From Hymenolepis diminuta (taxonomy: Eukaryota; Platyhelminthes; Cestoda; Cyclophyllidea; Hymenolepididae), in the NCBI GenBank assembly GCA_900708905.1, contig CAADRB010000015.1, positions 887,487 to 951,486 of the forward strand: a stretch of 64,000 nucleotides of DNA. Direction: 5' to 3'. Below are positions 58,901-64,000 of this stretch, one piece after another. Each line of letters starts with the position of its first letter. The first letter of the stretch is position 1. The position numbers and the translations under genes are program-made. The notes below the pieces were generated by a model that made no database searches, was not told the DNA's origin, and saw nothing but the letters and a program-made list of their open reading frames with translations.

Positions 58901-61900
58901 CCTGCATCTTATCGGTGCTCTATGTTTTCGTTTCAAGCTATTTTACCTGTTTGGTTAAATTATTATTAACAATACTTCATTGTGAACATATAACAGTTCT
59001 ATTTTTGGATAAGATTGTAAATGTCCATACCATTTTTCAATTCACTTCTTTCGCATAGAAAAAAAGTGTAGTAATATATATAGTGTAGTATATATATATA
59101 TATATGTACAACTTGTGCGTAATTTTTTTACCGGGTCGGCGCCCTTCCATCAGGAATTTGTTTTGGATAAATTTAGTTTTGGTGTGGACGGTCAGCATTT
59201 GAATATTGTAAAATCTCCTTTGGGCGTAATCTCAATTATATTTTTACGCGATTTTAAACAAAGAAATATTAAGGTTTAATAAGTTTCGATATAACACACC
59301 TTAAAGGACTCAGAGTAAATTTATGAAAAGAAAGATTAGTAATTTTTCCCTTTTTCAGGTCGATACTCTGAAACCGCCACTTTGTGTTCTTCGAATTCAA
59401 GGCTTAATACTCTTCGAGAGAGCCAAGGAAGCATTCTGTAAGTCGCATTTCGTTATCTTCAAATTGTTATAAGCATTACCGAATAAGATTTTTCGATCGG
59501 GAAAAATATTTTGCTCTGCTTCGAACAGCTGCATACTGAAGGTTCACCAGTATAAAAGGGGAAGAAAAAAAGTGAATGAACAAACCGGTGGTTACGAAAA
59601 AAAGATGGACAAAAATTCAATCTTAATTGAATGCTCCAATTACAAACGGTAACAGAAATTGTCTTCGATGATTCACGTTTTAGTTTGCAAGTCCATCAAT
59701 TCCAAGAACTTTGCCGTTTTTTGTCTTAGCACTTTGTACCAATTATCCAAGCATTTTTACACTTCGGTAGTACGGTGATTTAAATTTTTGACCGATTCCC
59801 TGTGTACACTTGATTCTTTTATCATAAAACTATTGATTTTCCTTATTTATTTGCCTGTCTGGATATGTTTTCAGTAAATGCAGACATCGATTTTTTGTAG
59901 ACGAAATCTAATTCACCTTTCTTATCGTATCATTATAAATAACTGTGTTATTATGTTTTTCAAGTTCATTCTGGTTTAATTTGCTAATTCAGTACAGTCT
60001 ACTAGACATTCACTTAATTTGCTTAAAGATGCGTAAGATACGATTTGAGTAGGCTTCTGTAGAGTTCTTGATATAAAATTTATTTAAAAGTGAAAATAAG
60101 AGATTTCAGCCTTGAAATCAAAGGATTTCTTAAAGTTTAAGCTAATATATATGCCTTTTTGTCTCAAAAATATTTATTAATGCTCCGTTCGGTTGGACAT
60201 AAGTTTTGGAAGCGAATGAGAAAAAATTTTACTTGATTCCATTTTCAAGGGCATTTTACAAACGGTTCAAATTTGTCTGACGGTCAAAGAAACTCAACCA
60301 AGTTTAAAAGCTGGGATTATGACGCCATCCGTTTCTTTAGACTTACAGAGTTGTTAGTCAATGCAAGGTGGCTAAATTTGTATGCATATATAAACTTAAC
60401 TCAGTTCAATTTTTAAATGATAAATTTGCACATTCCGACACATTCGTCATCAAAATTTGGGCGTTAACTGATGGTTGTGTATTCTTACTATAGTCTAAGA
60501 CTAGAAATCAGTATATGCAACCAGTTTTCACAACTCTCGCTTTAGTCATGCTACCACCCCTCAAAAAACCCGTTCTCGCCTGCGCAGATTCAGGTCAGGC
60601 AATGAAGTATGCCAGAACTAAGCTCATAACTTTCCTTGAAATGGACGTATACTATTGGTCGTTTAATCTGAAATGCACATCACAGGACGAGGTTACTTTA
60701 TATTATATGAATATGAAAAGCCTATGGGTAATTAGCTACTTGAAAGAAACCTCCGAATTGGTCCACATTTTTTTGCAATTTCACTATTTACAAAAGCATA
60801 TTTTGTGCAAGAGCTATGTTTGTAAAACAATTTATATTTTAATATTTCTATGAAAAACCTTTTTAAAATAAGTTTTCTTTGCAGAGGCTGCTAGTAACAT
60901 CGAAACGGTTGGAAACAGGCTGCCACTTATTGAATCATATAACTATTTAAGATAAGAAGGAACATGATATTTATTAAAATAATGCATAGCTTTGAATTAC
61001 AATGATCAACACACCTGTCTGTTAAGTCAGTGATCGCGAGATCGATGTCTACCAGTGCACATCCTGTGAAGTGATTGGCTCGCCACACTGGTTAATTCTG
61101 GTCAACAGTGGACATTTTAGAATGCGAGTTTCTCATAAGTGATTCAAGGATACCTTCCCCCTCCCAAAAGTGTAATGAACACCTTTTATAGTGAATTTGT
61201 GAATTTTTAGGCTTTTAAGTTATGCTGAGGCATAATTTAAGCTTTAAATTTTTGTCTTGTTGACAAGCGATAATCGATGGACACTTAGACTAGAAAAGAC
61301 TAGTCTGGAAGACACTATTTTAAATACGGATTAGGTATTATAAATCGCTTCAAACTTGTAGATTTCCCTAGAGAAAAATAGACGCTCCAATTTTCAAATC
61401 GTTGTGGTTATTTGTAAGTTTAAACTCTTAAAATGTCCTCCAGTCGTTGACGTGACCTAGAAAAATGATGGCTCAGGTCATGGCAAACAGTCTAATGGCT
61501 ACGTAAACTACTTATTCTCTACGAGCTTATTACGCGTCTATATGCACCTAGGCTAACCTTGACATGAATTCCTGTAACTGCCTGCGATACACTGGGATGA
61601 AGTGAAAGTACAGAATGCCAACGATGATGAATCCATAGCCGCCTAAATATGATTCATATTTAACTTAGCCAAATTATAAAGTGCCCTCATACTGATAATT
61701 TCTTCGGTTCTAAATTTTAATTTAAATCTACGATAGTGACAGCTGTTTGATTATTATCACTGCCCCTCAGCCCACAATGCTTTATAAGAGTTTCTTGGAC
61801 TAGAATCTAGACATTTCTCTTGTTTGACCTCAGAAACGGTCCCATGACGCCCTCTCATTCTCATTCTAACATGCCCGGTATTTTTTTATTGATCTGTAAA

Positions 61901-64000
61901 CAGCCTGCAAGGTCTATTCCAGCAGTCATAAAAGGTGGCTTTCTCATACGAACCTTTCATTACGATCCTAAGTTATTTGCTTCCAAGTTACATAGTAAGT
62001 TGCAGAATATTGACTTTCGTTAACCACCACCGTATAAAAGTGCATCCTCTATTTTATTCAAATCAACACTACTACCTATTTTGGTAATGTGACATTCATA
62101 CGAATTCTTGATACACCTCTTGCTCTCATCTCTTCTTGCACCAACTTAATCCTAAAACCGACTTTAGAAAAAAGATTAAAAAATGCAGTTCAATTTCTCG
62201 ATTTTTTCTTACTAGGATATTACTCACTTTAATTATAGATGGTTAGATTTCTGCTTATCCGTCGAATTATGTCTTGTACGTTAAGGGAGGAGTAATACAA
62301 ATGGGGAGGAGTATTATTTGTCAATTTCTCCAACACACCATATTTTAGATGAATGGAGTTTTGTTTAGTTAAATCTACTATCTGCTTGCTTGTAAAGCTT
62401 AATATTTACGGAAAATGAATAGATCTGTAATTATATAATTTAAACTTCTCTAAATCCCTCTTTGTTTCATTTGTTATTAGCCAATTTTAACTTCGAGTTT
62501 TCGATCCCCTATTACTATATTTTAGAGCAAAATAATTTCACTGACACTGTAAACGGAAATTATGCTCATTGCATTCTTCCCCGCATATTATATTTTGATC
62601 TACATTCACAATCTTTCGGTTTTTCACAATACAAAAAAAAATATATATAATTTTATTCGTTAGAAGCATGGATACACGATTTTTGCCCAGAGTGGCTGTT
62701 CTTCAGAAGGGACAACGAGGATTCGGTTTTGTGGTACAAAGTAAACGAGGTAAAGTTAACCTACTAGCGGTTATTAACTGCACAGAAAGTTAACTCACTT
62801 TATTCGCTGCATTTATAAAATTTCAGCAACCGGTGGCATATTTGTGCCAACAGACGAAATTCCATCACTACACTACTTGGGCCATGTTGAAGAGAACAAT
62901 ATTGCCTATCGAGCAAATCTGCGGCCATTTGACTTCATTCTTGAGGTAAGAACATTTTTCTACCGTGGAAAATAATAATTGTCATGTAAAATTAATCTAA
63001 ATGATCAGCGAAATTTTGTATTTAAGAAATATTTTGGTCAAAAAAGAATGTACAGCCCCCAATACTATATTAAACTGAGGAAAGAAATGTCAAATTTGAA
63101 AATTCGAACTTGGAAAAGTTAAGTATTCAGGCAATAATTGAATATGTTTCATTCACTGAATTACTTCAGTTTCTGATCTCTCATTCCATCTTGTTTGGTT
63201 GAGTGCCGTTAATTTTAAGTTACAGGTTCGCATTTTTTAATGAAATATTTTATTCTTTTTGTAAAATATTTGTTGCCTATAAAGATAGTGAGATATTCAT
63301 GAAGCTATAACAATATCATTTATATCGTTAAGTTATGCATTTAAACAGAGCTATGACTTGTCATTTTTATACTCTAGTAGATAGGAAGTTAGTTGTGGGA
63401 AAAAGTAGTTCCCACGCAAGGGAATTTAAGTGCTACTTTGACATTTCTTTCAATGATATTGCCTATGTCTGGGTTACCTCAATTATTGGCCAAGTAGGAG
63501 AATGAGTAAATAACAGCAAAAATGAAGAAAATATAAAATTTTTAATTAATTATTTTAGTGTACAAGAGAGCTCAGAGAGACAACTTGAATGGATCGCATC
63601 TTAGTATATTGTGACAATTTACAATTGGAGGTGTCAGACATAAATGTTCGAGGGGTAGACCAGATCAAGAGTTCCCCATATCCAGAGTCTAAGTGTCTGG
63701 ACATCATATTATATTGCCCAGTGGTCCCAATTAATAGGTGTATTTGATTATATCGCATGCTCGTGCCCAGATACCCTAGCGACTCATTCCGTTCCATTAT
63801 TCACTCTGATCTGATCACAGCAATCAATCAGTCATTTTTTGGTTATTTCAGGTTAATGGAGTTAATGTGGCAACTTTTTCACATCAAGAAGTTGTGGAAG
63901 CGATCCGCGATTCTGGAGATATGCTATCTCTAAAGGTCGTAACTCTTCCATCTAACGAGAATCAACAGTCTGACTGTCAGGATGACAATATGGGGTCGTT
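40788..64000 (+). CDS. SHANK: SHANK/ProSAP scaffold protein, 5' part (13 exons in window)
   Basis: Exons: 40788-40904, 40947-41144, 41178-41249, 41327-41435, 41503-41654, 42430-42597, 45932-46196, 49473-49727, 51116-51328, 59359-59437, 62664-62749, 62827-62945, 63852-64000 (open at the window end). All junctions are GT-AG and phase-consistent, giving about 660 residues. Order: SPN domain (about 27-115; ILNYGLFLPP, GKAGKFLQEDRQLKEYP), ankyrin repeats (about 130-350; ETPLTVAV, GGAHLDYR, TPLHKAA, GLTPLYH, EIHQACRFGRVQHLEQL, ESCARLLLFRGA), the post-ANK motif DVVPLRGSPKY, a Ser/Asn-rich linker and PDZ (about 550-645; VAVLQKGQRGFGFVV, ILEVNGVNV). SHANKs organise postsynaptic and cortical complexes through GKAP-type PDZ ligands. 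No SH3 is encoded; SAM and the proline-rich part would lie past 64000. Confidence 0.93.
40947..41144 (+). CDS. SHANK: SHANK exon 2 (SPN domain)
   Basis: Follows a 42-base intron. Encodes the SPN core DILNYGLFLPPANGKAGKF and EDRQLKEYPF. Donor GAG|gtttgc is weaker than usual, but the next intron is only 33 bases. Confidence 0.92.
41178..41249 (+). CDS. SHANK: SHANK exon 3 (end of SPN domain)
   Basis: FKYKQRIYRSLPANVSKL corresponds to the vertebrate LEFRYKRRVY stretch. Phase 0 to 0. Confidence 0.9.
41327..41435 (+). CDS. SHANK: SHANK exon 4 (first ankyrin repeat)
   Basis: ANLRHFLSLVRYADLDKI then LLDKGVDPNFQN, matching the vertebrate KANLKKFMDY and LLDKGLDPNF positions. Phase 0 to 1. Confidence 0.93.
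41503..41654 (+). CDS. SHANK: SHANK exon 5 (ankyrin repeats)
   Basis: ETPLTVAVCLQKPKS, GGAHLDYRSADSCTPLHKAA. Donor AAG|gtacgt, phase 1 to 0. Confidence 0.93.
41655..42429. other. SHANK intron 5
   Basis: 775-base AT-rich intron; nothing recognised. Confidence 0.6.
42430..42597 (+). CDS. SHANK: SHANK exon 6 (ankyrin repeats)
   Basis: VLLDLGQSPNARDAKGLTPL and a tail EEIHQ, continuing in the next exon as ACRFG, exactly as in vertebrate SHANK. Phase 0 to 0. Confidence 0.93.
42770..43571 (-). pseudogene. Decayed Ty3/gypsy-type gag remnant
   Basis: On the - strand 43446-43153 reads FNGLSPVAIEVLLDLIPKPS and PYNDLKLGTLNRV, the layout of flatworm gypsy gag (L-P..A.E..DLI..PP..PY..LK..L..R). The frame then breaks and continues around 43156-42908 (NIPNNFRSSLVIQTLNEEK). 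Leader aattggtgacactga at 43571-43557 follows the LTR end. No protease, RT or integrase remains. Confidence 0.6.
43572..44085 (-). mobile_element. LTR (5' LTR of gag remnant)
   Basis: On the - strand it starts TGATAAATCCC and ends CTCCTACA, just before the aattggtgac leader; TATA-like ttttataca near 43790; about 514 bases. A related copy lies at about 56040-56440. Confidence 0.65.
45932..46196 (+). CDS. SHANK: SHANK exon 7 (last ankyrin repeats)
   Basis: ACRFGRVQHLEQLIAYGADI, GNTPLHFCSYNGQESCARLL, ending FQEKDV. Phase 0 to 1. Confidence 0.95.
46390..46520 (+). repeat. SINE, degenerate
   Basis: gctcgtctgtaaagttagaagtcacggg, gatgtccatcgg and tctcacttgagggcctctatgatgctacc match the SINE head and tail. 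Confidence 0.55.
46945..47115 (+). repeat. SINE, degenerate
   Basis: ggtcacgagatcgacattcatcgg, gtggtcaaccacattgg and gagtttctcataaagg match 61010-61160. Confidence 0.55.
49473..49727 (+). CDS. SHANK: SHANK exon 8 (post-ANK linker)
   Basis: Completes DVVPLRGSPKYNQKRR, the conserved post-ankyrin SHANK motif, then a Ser/Asn/Pro-rich linker. Phase 1 to 1; donor GATT|gtaagt. Confidence 0.9.
49728..51115. other. SHANK intron 8
   Basis: AT-rich, nothing recognised. Confidence 0.55.
51116..51328 (+). CDS. SHANK: SHANK exon 9 (linker)
   Basis: Acceptor cgctacttaaatgcatttcag; an upstream acceptor giving a start at 51074 keeps the same frame and adds 14 residues. Asn/Ser-rich: NSTLGNQSPLPNGNLTIGRY. 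No SH3-like residues (no ALYDY, no WW). Phase 1 to 1. Confidence 0.8.
52060..52420. promoter_or_regulatory. GC- and CpG-rich patch in SHANK intron 9
   Basis: About 18 CpG in 300 bases by hand count (gtcgtcgcgtacc, aaccgccaactccg, atgcgggcg), inside an AT-rich 8-kb intron upstream of the PDZ exons. Could be an internal promoter or enhancer; function inferred from composition only. Confidence 0.3.
54164..54360 (+). CDS. Possible alternative SHANK exon
   Basis: Phase 1/1 cassette between acceptor caagaactttag and donor TTCCAG|gtacga, open throughout (SGPLSQGILNPLTNSHVQNC). It would fit in frame between 51328 and 59359, but has no domain, and one such frame in 8 kb may be chance. Confidence 0.25.
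56040..56440 (-). mobile_element. Second LTR copy (solo LTR)
   Basis: Aligns with 43680-44085. Bases 56186-56369 match 43831-44014 at 183 of 184 positions without gaps; the flanks are about 70-85 percent identical. No gag or leader next to it. Confidence 0.7.
58015..58180 (-). repeat. tRNA-derived SINE (well preserved, inverted)
   Basis: On the - strand: ccattggtggttcattgg, cgctcgtctgcaatgtcag, cgggttcaattcccatcgg (very good B box), cagccagtgagtag, gaggatggcagaattcgag and aaggctctatgatgcc. Confidence 0.8.
59359..59437 (+). CDS. SHANK: SHANK exon 10 (pre-PDZ linker)
   Basis: Acceptor ttccctttttcag, donor TTCT|gtaagt; RYSETATLCSSNSRLNTLRE. Joins both neighbours in phase (1 in, 2 out). Confidence 0.75.
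59438..62663. other. SHANK intron 10
   Basis: One SINE (61000-61170). A 112-codon frame at 60515-60853 is not phase-compatible as a cassette. Rest AT-rich. Confidence 0.55.
61000..61170 (+). repeat. tRNA-derived SINE
   Basis: cctgtctgttaagtcagtgatcgcgagatcgatgtc, tgcacatcctgtgaag, ccacactggttaattctggtcaaca and gagtttctcataag. Confidence 0.65.
62664..62749 (+). CDS. SHANK: SHANK exon 11 (PDZ start)
   Basis: VAVLQKGQRGFGFVVQSKR contains the PDZ carboxylate-binding loop as GFGF, as in vertebrate SHANK (EGFGFVLRG). Confidence 0.93.
62827..62945 (+). CDS. SHANK: SHANK exon 12 (PDZ middle)
   Basis: Follows a 77-base intron. IPSLHYLGHVEENNIAYRAN and LRPFDFILE match vertebrate FPALQYLESVDVEGVAWRAG and LRTGDFLIE. 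Confidence 0.93.
62946..63851. other. SHANK intron 12
   Basis: 906-base AT-rich intron within the PDZ coding region; nothing recognised. Confidence 0.6.
63852..64000 (+). CDS. SHANK: SHANK exon 13 (PDZ end, incomplete)
   Basis: VNGVNVATFSHQEVVEAIRD and LSLKVVTLPS complete the PDZ, including the alpha-B His (SHQEVVEAI) of class I PDZ domains. The exon runs off the window. Confidence 0.9.

Larger units (their letters stand above)
51329..59358. other. SHANK intron 9 (about 8.0 kb)
   Basis: Contains the GC-rich patch, the possible cassette exon 54164-54360, the solo LTR, a SINE (58015-58180) and a (TA)n stretch near 59090-59105. Confidence 0.55.

Noticed and set aside
59073..59105. AT-alternating stretch near 59.1 kb
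   Set aside because: Simple microsatellite; no regulatory meaning can be supported.
60515..60853. 112-codon + frame in SHANK intron 10, possible exon 60541-60590
   Set aside because: Its phases do not match 59437 (phase 2) and 62664 (phase 2); no domain seen.
1..64000. CRISPR arrays, bacterial operons, rRNA, prophage
   Set aside because: No direct-repeat arrays, no ribosome-binding-site-led gene strings and no rRNA sequence; all genes are intron-split.

Overview
The window looks like a piece of an AT-rich invertebrate nuclear genome, most probably a parasitic flatworm (tapeworm- or fluke-like). The signs are: split genes with GT-AG introns; two micro-introns of 33 and 42 bp beside introns of up to about 8 kb; introns that grow from the 5' to the 3' end of one gene; no rRNA, operons or bacterial-type signals; and introns full of decayed tRNA-derived SINEs and Ty3/gypsy-type LTR fragments. 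The species cannot be fixed from the sequence, and another lophotrochozoan is not excluded. Almost every gene is built from short exons; I placed them by hand from splice consensus and reading-frame phase.

Region 1 (1-8440, + strand): the 3' part of a gene whose first exon here carries the N-terminal signature of JARID2, the PRC2 cofactor (GIPWxEERxxRKxxYxSL). A second JARID2-like motif (DFVDFLC) and AT-hook-like GRP clusters follow. The model stops at 8438-8440 with no ARID or JmjC domain.

Region 2 (8441-10765): a short convergent intergenic region holding repeat copies.

Region 3 (10766-37900, - strand): a long gene of at least eleven supported exons encoding a docking or adaptor protein. 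It has a PTB/PH-like domain near the 5' end, then a long Ser/Thr/Pro-rich tail with Tyr motifs (YVNL, YVFIDF), as in IRS/DOK/GAB/FRS2 adaptors. There is evidence for two alternative 3' ends. One intron holds a strikingly GC- and CpG-rich patch (about 32.93-33.43 kb).

Region 4 (37901-40787): an AT-rich divergent intergenic region between the 5' ends of the adaptor gene and the next gene.

Region 5 (40788-64000, + strand, incomplete at the right edge): a clear SHANK/ProSAP orthologue with an SPN (N-terminal ubiquitin-like) domain, ankyrin repeats, a Ser/Asn-rich linker and a PDZ domain. No SH3 domain is encoded between the ankyrin repeats and the PDZ. The SAM domain would lie past the window. 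Its large introns hold a gypsy-type gag remnant with one LTR, a second LTR copy 12.4 kb away, several SINEs and a second GC-rich patch (about 52.06-52.42 kb).

The three genes are not an obvious pathway: one is a chromatin regulator, one a tyrosine-kinase docking adaptor and one a postsynaptic or cortical scaffold. The adaptor and SHANK genes are head to head and may share an upstream region.
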